A DNA stretch of 33,938 nt from positions 1 to 33,938 of the forward strand of contig JAFUCL010000073.1 in the NCBI GenBank assembly GCA_017459725.1. The letters are read 5' to 3'. The notes below the pieces were generated by a model, which saw only the letters and a program-made list of their open reading frames with translations, was not told where the DNA came from and searched no databases. Position numbers and translations under genes: made by a program. This document shows, one piece after another, positions 8,234 through 16,208 of this stretch (the first letter of the stretch is position 1; each line of letters opens with the position of its first letter). Origin of the DNA: Solobacterium sp. (GTDB lineage Bacteria > Bacillota_I > Bacilli_A > Erysipelotrichales > Erysipelotrichaceae).

Positions 8234-10048
8234 TCAGATAGAATCATCCCAATCGTCTTCGTCGCTGAATAACTCCTTCCACATTGATTCCATGATTTCC
8301 ATCCACATTGCTTCTGCGGCGAAATAAGGAACAGCACGGCCGTACAGTTTTGCCTCCGCGTCAGTTTTATCGGCGTTATTGTAGGGCTCATACTGCATTC
8401 TCTTACCGGCATAATATACTTCAGAGGGCAGGTTGTTGCTGAAACCGTCATGCTCTGCTGTAAGCAGGTCGGTATCGAATACCAGATAGTCCGCATCCTT
8501 GCCGACTTCGATGGAACCTTTTTTATCTTCAATGCCGAGCTGAATTGCGTTGTTGATCGTATATCCCAGCAGCATTTCTTCAATTCCCATTCTCTCGTTT
8601 AAAGGAGGAAATATATCTTTGAAGCGCTCAACATCCATAATCTTTGTCTTATCGGAAACGAAACGCGTCATGCCGACTTCCATGCCAAGGTAGGGATTCC
8701 AGGCTGTAAAGTCTCCGAACACAATCGTGTCGCTGGACCAGGTAACCAAAGCCCCTGTATCCCAGACGGATTTGCAGCGGTACAGCAGTTTACTGCGTTC
8801 CTCACCGAAGAGCCTCTTATACACCTCGACATCATCGCAGTGCCACCAGGGCGTGAAATTCGCAATCACTCCCAAAGGCGCAAAGCGCGTCAGATCCGCG
8901 GTGTCCTGGATCTGCAGATGAGCACTGACGACTCTGATACGGAAATCGTCTCCGAGTTCTTTTCTGACCTGCTCCACGGCATCCAGCACCAGGCGTGAGG
9001 AAGCTTCACCGACGGTATGCACATGGAAATCCAGGCCTTCCTTATTCAGCACTTTAAGAAGATCCACAGTTTCTTCCAGCGTCATGGCATTGCATCCGAG
9101 GTCACCGGTATCCGCATATGGTGTAACCATGGCTCCCGAATGCAGCTTCAGAGTGCCGTCCATGAAGAGCTTCAGGGTATGCACCTTTAAGTGCTCCGTA
9201 TTGTATTCCTTCTGCATGCGTTTGAGCTCCCGGATGCCTTTTTCAGCTTCCCAGGCGGCAGAAATCACATAGCAGCCATCGACATAGACGGGGAGTTTTC
9301 CCTCCAGATCCATACTCCGCAGGCGGGAGTAGACATGCTCATGGAATTCAGGATATCCCGAAATGCCGGCGTCAAATACACCTGTCACACCGACACTGAG
9401 GCAGAAATTGATCCAGCGCTGAATCGCCGCATCAATCTCCGAATCCGGTTTGTTCATGGCTCTGTCAAGGATGATCGGCAGCTCGGTTGCGCCTTCACTC
9501 ATTTCGCCGGTCACATGTCCGTCTTTACGCACATAGAAGCTTAAGCCGGGCACCGGATCTCTGGTCTCGTCCGTAATGCCGTGCTTCTTTAAGATATTGG
9601 AGTTCACCCAGATGCTGTGCATCTGCGCTTCCTGAATCTGCAGTTCTCCATCCGGACAGATCGCATCCAGATCTTCTTTTGTGAGATCCAGACCCTTAAG
9701 ACGCTTTTTGTCGAGAATATAACAGTAGCGGTCCTTCCCGGGATTCTTCTTTATATCGTCCGCAATAAAATCCAGGGCTTCCTGTTTGCTGTCGCAGGTA
9801 ATGATCGTTCCCATGCTGCCGACCAGGTCATATCCGGCGCCCATGGTTACATGAACATGGCTGTCGATGAGACCGGGAATGATGAATTTTCCGTTTAAAT
9901 CTGTTGTTTCTCCCTCGAACTCCGAAAGTCCGTCGTCATTGCCGACATAGACGAACTTCCCATCCTTCACAGCTAAAGCGCTGGCCAGGATATTGTCCTT
10001 GTCCGAAGTAAAGATTTTTGCGTTTCTGATTATTTTGTCTGCTTTCAT
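8234..10048 (-). CDS. amidohydrolase family 3 (YtcJ-like) metal-dependent hydrolase
   Basis: A 604-residue cytoplasmic amidohydrolase, usual length for the YtcJ group. A small beta-sandwich (~1-55) precedes the barrel. Metal ligands are visible as DSHVH (H64 and H66), a Lys-containing strand TLKLFMDGTLK, HVHTVGE near 340, AHLQ near 375 and the barrel-end Asp in WSSDT near 437. The sandwich closes with GSIEVGKDADYLVFD, typical of the superfamily. Members hydrolyse N-acyl or cyclic amides, and the substrate here is unknown. The AAAGGAGAG ribosome site just before ATG 10048 fixes the start. It is a single-gene unit, convergent with the SPFH gene, divergent from the glycan locus and with no evident link to either. 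Confidence 0.88.
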   Translation of the reverse strand: MKADKIIRNAKIFTSDKDNILASALAVKDGKFVYVGNDDGLSEFEGETTDLNGKFIIPGLIDSHVHVTMGAGYDLVGSMGTIITCDSKQEALDFIADDIKKNPGKDRYCYILDKKRLKGLDLTKEDLDAICPDGELQIQEAQMHSIWVNSNILKKHGITDETRDPVPGLSFYVRKDGHVTGEMSEGATELPIILDRAMNKPDSEIDAAIQRWINFCLSVGVTGVFDAGISGYPEFHEHVYSRLRSMDLEGKLPVYVDGCYVISAAWEAEKGIRELKRMQKEYNTEHLKVHTLKLFMDGTLKLHSGAMVTPYADTGDLGCNAMTLEETVDLLKVLNKEGLDFHVHTVGEASSRLVLDAVEQVRKELGDDFRIRVVSAHLQIQDTADLTRFAPLGVIANFTPWWHCDDVEVYKRLFGEERSKLLYRCKSVWDTGALVTWSSDTIVFGDFTAWNPYLGMEVGMTRFVSDKTKIMDVERFKDIFPPLNERMGIEEMLLGYTINNAIQLGIEDKKGSIEVGKDADYLVFDTDLLTAEHDGFSNNLPSEVYYAGKRMQYEPYNNADKTDAEAKLYGRAVPYFAAEAMWMEIMESMWKELFSDEDDWDDSI

Positions 10049-10379
10049 TTTGCGCTCTCCTTTATTTCAGTAGGACGGTTCTGATGACAGCTTTTGCGGG
10101 CACACAAAATTCTTCTTCCTGTCCGTCATGCAGAAAACAAAATCCGGTGTAAATGCGCAGTCAGGATTGATTTCAGAATTGTTTTTTTGTCTGCGGCGTT
10201 TGCCTTTGCAGTCGGCAGATTCCGGCGTAAATCAGTGTCACCAGCAGGATGTTATCCACTTAAAGAATATCATAAGACATAATAATGTCTCTTTAATTCC
10301 AGTATGATCTCTGCATTTATTGCTGATTTTGTCCGGGAAGGCGTCTTTGCCTGTTGTCCGCAGCCGGAACTCAATTTCA
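10049..10379. other. divergent intergenic region with a small palindrome
   Basis: No convincing gene lies between the amidohydrolase and the first glycosyltransferase; the one longer open frame (10094-10282) has neither a start signal nor protein-like composition. The perfect inverted repeat AGACAT-AATA-ATGTCT at 10275-10290 lies next to a possible minus-strand -10 (TATGAT, 10274-10269) and could be an operator for the amidohydrolase. That assignment is weak. Confidence 0.3.
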
Positions 10380-10408
10380 CTGAAAACTTTTACAAACTAC
10401 GGTATAAT
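10380..10408 (+). promoter_or_regulatory. promoter of the first polysaccharide block
   Basis: CTGAAA (10380-10385), a 17-nt spacer and a perfect TATAAT (10403-10408). ATG 10416 begins 7 nt after the -10 box and ATG 10413 four nt after it. There is no Shine-Dalgarno sequence in between, so the message probably begins at the start codon. Confidence 0.6.
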
Positions 10409-10415
10409 ACCAATG

Positions 10416-11117
10416 ATGGACAGAAATACGGATACACAGCTGAATAAGGATCTGCGGGTGCTGATTGTAGTGCCGGCTTTTAACGAGGAGCTGTCTCTTC
10501 CCGAACTGATACCGAATATTCATAAGTACGGATGGGAGAGTCTTGTTATAAATGACTGCAGTACGGACGGTACGGCGGAGATTCTGGATCAGTACGGTTT
10601 CCTGCATCTGGACCTGCCGAACAACGTCGGGCTTGCCGGGGTTACGCAGATCGGCTTCAAGTATGCGGCTGATCACGGCTATGATGTGGCGATTGTCACG
10701 GACGGTGACGGCCAGCATCCTCCGCGCTATATCCAGGCGCTTGTGGACGGCATCCGGGAAGGGAATGACTATGTGGTCGGTTCCCGCTTTGTGAGCGAGA
10801 AGAAGCCGATGACGATGCGTATGATCGGTTCCAGGCTGCTGTGTGCGGCTATCCGTCTCAAGACCAGGAAGAAGGTTACCGATCCCACCTCCGGTATGCG
10901 GGCTCTGGGTTCAAAGGTACTGGCAGACTTTGCGGAGAACATGAATTTTATCGCCGAGCCGGATGCCCTTGCCTATATTCTGAACAGGGGATACAAGGTC
11001 AAGGAAGTGCAGGTAAACATGGAAGAGAGAACGGTGGGAGTCAGTTACTTCCATAATCCTTTTAAATCCGTTAAATTCATGTATCAGGTTCTTATGAGTA
11101 TTCTGTTTATTCAGTGA
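10416..11117 (+). CDS. GT2 glycosyltransferase, DPM1/polyprenyl-phosphate type
   Basis: A GT-A fold family 2 transferase of about 233 residues. RVLIVVPAFNEE opens the fold, INDCSTDGT follows, VTDGDGQHPP holds the metal/nucleotide motif, and SGMRAL with the end EERTVGVSYFHNP are typical of dolichyl- or undecaprenyl-phosphate sugar synthases. It lacks membrane helices. The DUF2304 protein encoded 16 bases downstream is the usual partner of such enzymes. Together they may make a lipid-phosphate sugar donor for modifying the locus's polymer. The start is ATG 10416 (or 10413). The open frame extends to TTG 10320, but that part overlaps the promoter. The apparent absence of a leader is unusual for a Firmicute gene. 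Confidence 0.88.
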   Translation: MDRNTDTQLNKDLRVLIVVPAFNEELSLPELIPNIHKYGWESLVINDCSTDGTAEILDQYGFLHLDLPNNVGLAGVTQIGFKYAADHGYDVAIVTDGDGQHPPRYIQALVDGIREGNDYVVGSRFVSEKKPMTMRMIGSRLLCAAIRLKTRKKVTDPTSGMRALGSKVLADFAENMNFIAEPDALAYILNRGYKVKEVQVNMEERTVGVSYFHNPFKSVKFMYQVLMSILFIQ

Positions 11118-11133
11118 TAGGAGAGAGTAGTAT

Positions 11134-11496
11134 ATGGTTTCGATCCCTTTGGGACTCAGAATTCTTCTGATTGTCGGTGCGCTGATTGCACTGATCTTTG
11201 TTATATATTCGTCCGTGAAGGCACGCATGAATGTACGGTATGCAATCCTGTGGATCACATGGGGTCTGTTTATCCTGCTTGTCGGTATCTTCCCGGATAT
11301 TGCATATGTGCTTTCACAGCTGGTGGGGTTTGTCAATGTGACGAACTTCATCTTCCTGGTCATGATCGCACTGCTGTTCTTTTTCAATTACTACATGTAT
11401 ATGCGTTCGAGTCACATGGCGCAGGAAATCAAGCAGCTGAACTATGAAGTAGCGGTCCTGAAGCAGGAAAGGGATCAGAAAAAAGAGGAAAAGTAA
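11134..11496 (+). CDS. DUF2304 small membrane protein
   Basis: A 120-residue protein with three predicted membrane helices (~9-27, ~37-57, ~66-90) and a charged C-terminal tail (~95-120) likely to form a cytoplasmic coiled coil (MAQEIKQLNYEVAVLKQERDQ). Length and layout match DUF2304, small proteins commonly encoded beside DPM-like GT2 enzymes in surface polysaccharide loci. The role is unproven; anchoring the soluble transferase is a common guess. The AGGAGAG ribosome site gives ATG 11134. Confidence 0.82.
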   Translation: MVSIPLGLRILLIVGALIALIFVIYSSVKARMNVRYAILWITWGLFILLVGIFPDIAYVLSQLVGFVNVTNFIFLVMIALLFFFNYYMYMRSSHMAQEIKQLNYEVAVLKQERDQKKEEK

Positions 11497-11526
11497 ACCT
11501 GCTGTACAGCAGATTCACCACAGGCA

Positions 11527-13620
11527 ATGAATAACCTTAAAAGATATACACTGTATTTCATTAACATGATTGATATTGTGTCGATCGTGCTTTCATACTG
11601 GACCGCGCTCCTGATCAGAAAGAGTCCGGTCTTTTTCCGTAACAGACCTCTGTACATGCGGGATAACTATGATAAGTTCCTGCTCATCACGATCATTGCA
11701 TATATCGTATACAACGTGCTTTTCCTGTACAGCGATGACAGGTTTGTAAAAAGAAATGCCAGGGAGGAATTCTCCGCCGTCATCAAGACGATGGGTTATA
11801 TTCTGCTGATAACCGTTGTCTTCCTGTATTTTGCCAAGATGGGCGAGACATTCTCCCGTTTATTCGTAGCTATCTTCTTCGGTGTTTTCTTCATCGTGAA
11901 CTTTGCCCTGAAGCAATTGCTGAAACAATTGATCAAGCGCGTATATGTCAGCGGGGCAGTGTCAGAGAAAGTACTGATCGTTACAAAGAAGGCGCTGGTC
12001 TGCGATGCGGTGAAGAAGATCCGCAATGACGTGGACTGGCGGTATATGATCTCGGGTATTGTTATTACCGATGAGGATCTCAAGGGAGAAAGCATTGACG
12101 GCATCAAGGTCATCTCCAACAGAGAGGATATGTTTGCGGACATTGCCGAGTGGGATGTGGATTCTATCCTGATCCTGCATGACAATGATGAAGGCATCAG
12201 CACGATCAAACAGTGGATGCACCAGTTCCGCAAGCTCGGCAAGATCATCCATGTCCATGTACCGGAATATGAACTCTATGATTCTTTCCATACCATGGAT
12301 ACGGTAGGAGATTATGCGGTTGTCACATACCGTGTCTATTCACCTATGCCAAGACGTCAGCAGCTCTTCCGCCGTATTGTGAACTTTATCGGTGCACTGG
12401 TATTACTGCCGGTATATGCGGTCGTATACCTCATTGTGGCACTGTTTACGGCCATTGAATCACCTGGACATATCCTGATCAGCCGTGTCCGTGTCGGCAA
12501 AAACAACCGCCGCTACTGGCAGTACAGATTCCGGGTATTCCGCACCGATGCGAAAGAACGGGAAGCACAGGGGAAGTCTCCGTATACACTGATCGGCAGA
12601 TTCCTGCGTACATCACATCTCGACGGCCTGCCGATGATCCTGAACGTGCTGATCGGTGATGTTGCGTTTGTGGGACCGAAAGCACCGAACCTGAACAAAT
12701 ACCTGTCCATGACATCAAGGGAGAGAAATGTGCTTTCCATTACCCCGGGTATTGTCGGTTACTGGAGTCTTGAGAAGGAACAGGAAAAGATCACCAAGGA
12801 TGAAGGGAACTATATCGGTCACTGGAATATCCTGAAGGATATGGAGATTATTGCGCTGATGATTCTGCGCTATGTGGCAGGCAAATCACTGCGCATAGAC
12901 GGTGATACGCATCTGCAGGAAGAATATGACTTCATTGAGGAAATCAAGCGCCTGCGCGAACCGTACCACTATTCTAAGACATACAGCAGACCGCAGACAT
13001 TCGGGTATTTCCTGTATCACTTTATTAAGAGAGTATTTGATATTCTGCTCAGTGCTCTGGCACTGGTTGTGCTTTCACCGCTGTTTCTGATTCTTACGGT
13101 TCTGGTCATGGGGGATGACGGCGGCAGTCCGTTCTATGCCCATGAGAGGATCGGCAAAGACGGCAGACGCATCACGGTATTCAAGTTCCGCACCATGCGC
13201 ATGGATGCCGGTGATCTGACCAAACTGCTCACACCGGAACAGCTGGAACAGTACCAGCGTGAATTCAAGATCGATGATGACCCCAGAGTCACCAACCTCG
13301 GCAATTTCCTGCGCAGAAGCAGTCTGGATGAACTGCCGCAGCTGTTCAATGTACTGGGCGGTACGATGTCCTTTGTGGGTCCGAGACCTTTGATAGAAGA
13401 TGAGATGAAGTTTTATGGCGATGAAGTTTCCAAACTGCTCAGCGTGGCTCCGGGCCTGACCGGTTACTGGCAGGCCTATGCGAGAAACAATGCGACTTAT
13501 GAGACGGGAGAGCGGCAGAAGATGGAGATGTACTACATTGATCATCAGGGACTTCTGTTTGATCTGCGTATTATTCTGAAAACGATCGGAACCGTGATCA
13601 GCGGGGAGGGAGCACAGTAA
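11527..13620 (+). CDS. tandem phosphoglycosyl transferase (pseudo-PGT + active PGT fusion)
   Basis: A 697-residue initiating transferase. Four N-terminal membrane helices (~8-31, 51-69, 90-106, 111-133) and a nucleotide-binding-like fold (~145-270) match WbaP-type proteins. A first sugar-transferase domain (~275-430) is followed by a second (~485-697). The second is canonical: a membrane re-entrant helix, KFRTM, DDDPRVTNLG, the catalytic D601-E602 in SSLDELPQ, FVGPRP and PGLTGYWQ. The first keeps the outline but has RFRVF for KFRTM, FVGPKA for FVGPRP, and D366-G367 in SHLDGLP, so the catalytic Glu is missing. The active half should move a sugar phosphate onto undecaprenyl phosphate to start the repeat unit. 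The degenerate half may bind substrate or dimerise. The ribosome site is weak (CAGG three bases before ATG), but no better start exists. Confidence 0.9.
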   Translation: MNNLKRYTLYFINMIDIVSIVLSYWTALLIRKSPVFFRNRPLYMRDNYDKFLLITIIAYIVYNVLFLYSDDRFVKRNAREEFSAVIKTMGYILLITVVFLYFAKMGETFSRLFVAIFFGVFFIVNFALKQLLKQLIKRVYVSGAVSEKVLIVTKKALVCDAVKKIRNDVDWRYMISGIVITDEDLKGESIDGIKVISNREDMFADIAEWDVDSILILHDNDEGISTIKQWMHQFRKLGKIIHVHVPEYELYDSFHTMDTVGDYAVVTYRVYSPMPRRQQLFRRIVNFIGALVLLPVYAVVYLIVALFTAIESPGHILISRVRVGKNNRRYWQYRFRVFRTDAKEREAQGKSPYTLIGRFLRTSHLDGLPMILNVLIGDVAFVGPKAPNLNKYLSMTSRERNVLSITPGIVGYWSLEKEQEKITKDEGNYIGHWNILKDMEIIALMILRYVAGKSLRIDGDTHLQEEYDFIEEIKRLREPYHYSKTYSRPQTFGYFLYHFIKRVFDILLSALALVVLSPLFLILTVLVMGDDGGSPFYAHERIGKDGRRITVFKFRTMRMDAGDLTKLLTPEQLEQYQREFKIDDDPRVTNLGNFLRRSSLDELPQLFNVLGGTMSFVGPRPLIEDEMKFYGDEVSKLLSVAPGLTGYWQAYARNNATYETGERQKMEMYYIDHQGLLFDLRIILKTIGTVISGEGAQ

Positions 13621-14426
13621 TGAATGCAAAGATACTGATTGCCTGCCACAAGGCCTGTGATGTGCCTCTGGATGAGATCTATCTGCCTCTGCAGGTAGGC
13701 GCATACGGAAAGGAAAGCATCGGTTTCCGGCGGGATGATGAAGGGGACAATATGAGTGCCTTCAACCCGTATTACTGTGAACTGACCGGTCTTTACTGGG
13801 CATGGAAGAATTTGTCCTGTGATTATCTCGGTCTTGTGCACTACCGCCGTTACTTTACCGTGCATGATAAGAAATACCGCATTGACCACGGTCCGCTGAA
13901 CAGTGCGCTCTCACGGCCGGAGCTCAATGAACTTCTGATCCATCACAAAGTGCTGGTGCCTGAGAAAAGACACTATTATATAGAAACAATCTGGTCCCAT
14001 TACAGTCATACCTTCTCGGAAGAACAGCTGGTTGAGACACGGAAATCTCTGGAAGCCGTCAGTCCGGAATATCTGGAAAGCTTTGATGTCTTCATGAAGG
14101 GAACGTCCGGGTATATGTTCAACATGTTCATCATGCCGAAAGACCTGGCGGATCAGTACTGTGCATGGCTGTTCCCCGTTCTGCATGAGCTTGCGGGAAG
14201 GGTGGATATCTCGGGCATGGATGATTTCCAGAAGAGATATATCGGCCGCATCAGTGAGCGTCTGTTCAATGTATGGCTTATACAGCAGGTGAAGACCGGT
14301 GTAATCAGGGAAGAAGAAATCGGTGAAGTGCCGTATTTCTACCGGGGATCGGTGGACTGGCGCCGCAAGATCACGTCATTCCTGAATGCCAAGCTGTTCC
14401 ATAAAAAGTATGAAAAAAGCTTTTAA
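13620..14426 (+). CDS. DUF4422 capsular polysaccharide glycosyltransferase
   Basis: A 268-residue DUF4422 protein. Hallmarks are the N-terminal KILIACHK, the block AFNPYYCELTGLYWAWKN, LGLVHYRRYF, the VPEKRHYYIETIWSHY segment and GYMFNMFIM. The family occurs in capsule and exopolysaccharide loci and is regarded as glycosyltransferase-like. The donor and acceptor are unknown. Its ATG shares a base with the TAA of the preceding gene (TAATG), with GGGGAGGGAG upstream, so translation is coupled to the phosphoglycosyl transferase. This is the last gene of block 1. Confidence 0.88.
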   Translation: MNAKILIACHKACDVPLDEIYLPLQVGAYGKESIGFRRDDEGDNMSAFNPYYCELTGLYWAWKNLSCDYLGLVHYRRYFTVHDKKYRIDHGPLNSALSRPELNELLIHHKVLVPEKRHYYIETIWSHYSHTFSEEQLVETRKSLEAVSPEYLESFDVFMKGTSGYMFNMFIMPKDLADQYCAWLFPVLHELAGRVDISGMDDFQKRYIGRISERLFNVWLIQQVKTGVIREEEIGEVPYFYRGSVDWRRKITSFLNAKLFHKKYEKSF

Positions 14427-14440
14427 ATAAGCTTTTTCTT
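14412..14440 (+). terminator. terminator at the end of block 1
   Basis: AAAAAGCTT (14414-14422) pairs with AAGCTTTTT (14429-14437) around TTAAAT, and the 3' arm supplies the T tract. It overlaps the last codons of the DUF4422 gene. The stem is A-T rich, so strength is uncertain and it may work in both directions. Confidence 0.5.
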
Positions 14441-14526
14441 TAGGACATCTTTTTGCGTTCGCATGATAAAACTTATCTTTACGGTACTGTATCAAGAAGT
14501 ATCCCTTATTTGCAATAATCATTATA

Positions 14527-14857
14527 AAGGCATATTACAGTGATCCGATGGATAACTACAATATGGGAGAAGTCGGTCCTTTAAAAACCACAGTTAGGAT
14601 TACAACGTGGGCTTTAACCTCAGTTTCCGGGACAAATGGGAAACTGACAATAAAATGGTCACCATCCAAAGTGTTTACGGGTTATTGGATACAATATGCA
14701 GAGAATGCAGCTTTTACGAAAAATGTAAAAAGCATTAAGATCACTAATCCCAAAACATCGACTTATGTTATTTCGAATGTAATCAAAGGGAAAACATGCA
14801 AGCCCAATTATACGAAGGAGATTAATGAACATAACAACGTATAGTGGGGACTTCCTT
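14527..14857 (+). pseudogene. relic of a paired Fn3 surface protein
   Basis: The frame from 14527 (KAYYSDPMDNYNMGEVGPLK...) through SPSKVFTGYWIQYAENAAFTKNVKSIKIT matches the Fn3 modules at 29.8-30.1 kb and 31.8-32.1 kb almost word for word. The match fades after about 14795 (GKTC). It resumes in another frame at 14825, where MNITTYSGDF parallels MNNTLYYGGW and GMTYFGGW of the intact copies. The front half of the module, signal peptide and promoter are absent. This is therefore a truncated, frameshifted gene fragment, not a 98-residue protein. Synonymous differences from the other copies suggest an old duplication. Confidence 0.8.
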
Positions 14858-15150
14858 ACTCCACACCAAATGCTGTTCAAGGTCCCCAAACACAGCAGAC
14901 GGTGGTTATCTGAGATGCTAACCGGCCTTTTCGGTAGTCTTTTTCATGACCGGATCCAAGGAGATAGCGCTGCCAGCCATGCTGATGCATTATTATACGA
15001 GGTTGCTTTGTATCATCGTCTTTCAGATATGAAGAAAGGCTGGAATGCACACTGAGGCGTGAATTGGATTTTTCCATTATAATAATGTTAACTGTATTCA
15101 AAAGATACGAAGTACAGGGGTTTGTGGACAGACAGGTGATGTGTGGATAT
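14858..15150 (+). promoter_or_regulatory. gene-free strip with the -10 region of block 2
   Basis: No supported gene. Short open frames run across it on both strands without recognisable protein. A perfect TATAAT at 15078-15083 has no good -35 at normal spacing (TTGGAT at 15064 is too close). AGGTGAT at 15134-15140 is a modest ribosome site for ATG 15151. The strip may be further debris of the Fn3 relic or of an insertion. Confidence 0.4.
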
Positions 15151-16173
15151 ATGGAAAACGAAAAAGTGAGTATTATAGTCCCGGTTTACAACGTGGAGAA
15201 GTATCTGGCTCAATGCATTGATTCGGTGCTTGGCCAGACATATGTAAACTGGGAACTTTTATTGATAGATGACGGTTCAAGCGATGGTTCGCCGGAACTG
15301 TGCGACGGGTATGCTGAAAAGGACAGCCGTGTCAGAGTTATTCATCAGGCGAATCAGGGAGCTTCAACAGCGCGCAACCGCGGACTTGATGAAGCAACCG
15401 GAACCTATGTTATGTTTGTGGACAGTGATGATTATATTGCTTCCGGTATGGTCAGCAGGATGGTGAATGTAATTCATGATACCAAGACCGATCTTGTGCT
15501 GTGTGGCTATGAGCGGTTCACTGACACTTATCAGGATAAGCGTTCATACAGTGAAACTCCTGTGACGATTTTAAAGAATAAAGCAGAGATTGCACGTCTG
15601 TATACGAAGCCAAATACCAATATGTTCGGTATTTCCATTTGGGCAAAACTGTACAGAAATGATGTTCTGCAGGATAAGCATGTACGTTTTGATCCGCATA
15701 TTTCATATGAAGAGGACTGTCAGTTCAACATAGATTATTTCGAACTTATCAATAACGCTGCTGTGATTAAGGAAGTTTTCTACCATTACAGGCAGATGGA
15801 TGTTTCACTCTCTAAGGGATTTAAACGAAATACGTTTGAATTCTTGATTGCTGGATATAACCGGAGAATCGGATTTGTAAAGAAGTATGCACCGAAAACA
15901 TCTCTGAACGGTCTGCATGCAATCCTGCTTGTTGTGGTTAAAAACACGATGATCAAAATTCAGAAGTCTTCCCTGAAGTTCACTGAGAAGATCAAGGAGC
16001 ACAGGAAAGTCATGGCTTATGATGAGGTGCAGAATATTGTCAGGGTTTTGGGAAAATCCAAAAACGCGCTGACCAGGATTCTGCAGTACATCATCCCTTT
16101 GAAGAGCGGTTTTGTGGCATTTGTTGCGTTGTCAATGTGGGAACTATATAATAAACTGCGTAACAGAAAATAG
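15151..16173 (+). CDS. GT2 glycosyltransferase
   Basis: A 340-residue family 2 transferase. SIIVPVYNVEKYLAQCIDSV opens the GT-A domain, with IDDGSSDGS, the ANQGASTARNRG helix and the metal-binding FVDSDDYI. The C-terminal ~110 residues are basic and helical, probably membrane-associating, as in CpsJ/WcaA-like enzymes. A frame extension to 15064 overlaps the -10 region, and MENEKVSIIV at 15151 is the natural start. It adds one sugar to the lipid-linked repeat, specificity unknown. It leads a three-gene block with the pyruvyl transferase and the MenD-like enzyme. Confidence 0.9.
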   Translation: MENEKVSIIVPVYNVEKYLAQCIDSVLGQTYVNWELLLIDDGSSDGSPELCDGYAEKDSRVRVIHQANQGASTARNRGLDEATGTYVMFVDSDDYIASGMVSRMVNVIHDTKTDLVLCGYERFTDTYQDKRSYSETPVTILKNKAEIARLYTKPNTNMFGISIWAKLYRNDVLQDKHVRFDPHISYEEDCQFNIDYFELINNAAVIKEVFYHYRQMDVSLSKGFKRNTFEFLIAGYNRRIGFVKKYAPKTSLNGLHAILLVVVKNTMIKIQKSSLKFTEKIKEHRKVMAYDEVQNIVRVLGKSKNALTRILQYIIPLKSGFVAFVALSMWELYNKLRNRK

Positions 16174-16208
16174 GAAAACTTATATAGTTAGGAATGGAAG
16201 GACTGCGA

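Noticed and set aside
10094..10282. 62-residue plus-strand frame upstream of the glycosyltransferase
   Set aside because: Cys/Arg/Phe-rich composition, no ribosome-binding site, and no similarity I can recognise.
14877..15101. 74-residue minus-strand frame, considered as a transposase remnant
   Set aside because: No transposase motif, inverted ends or target duplication could be recognised.
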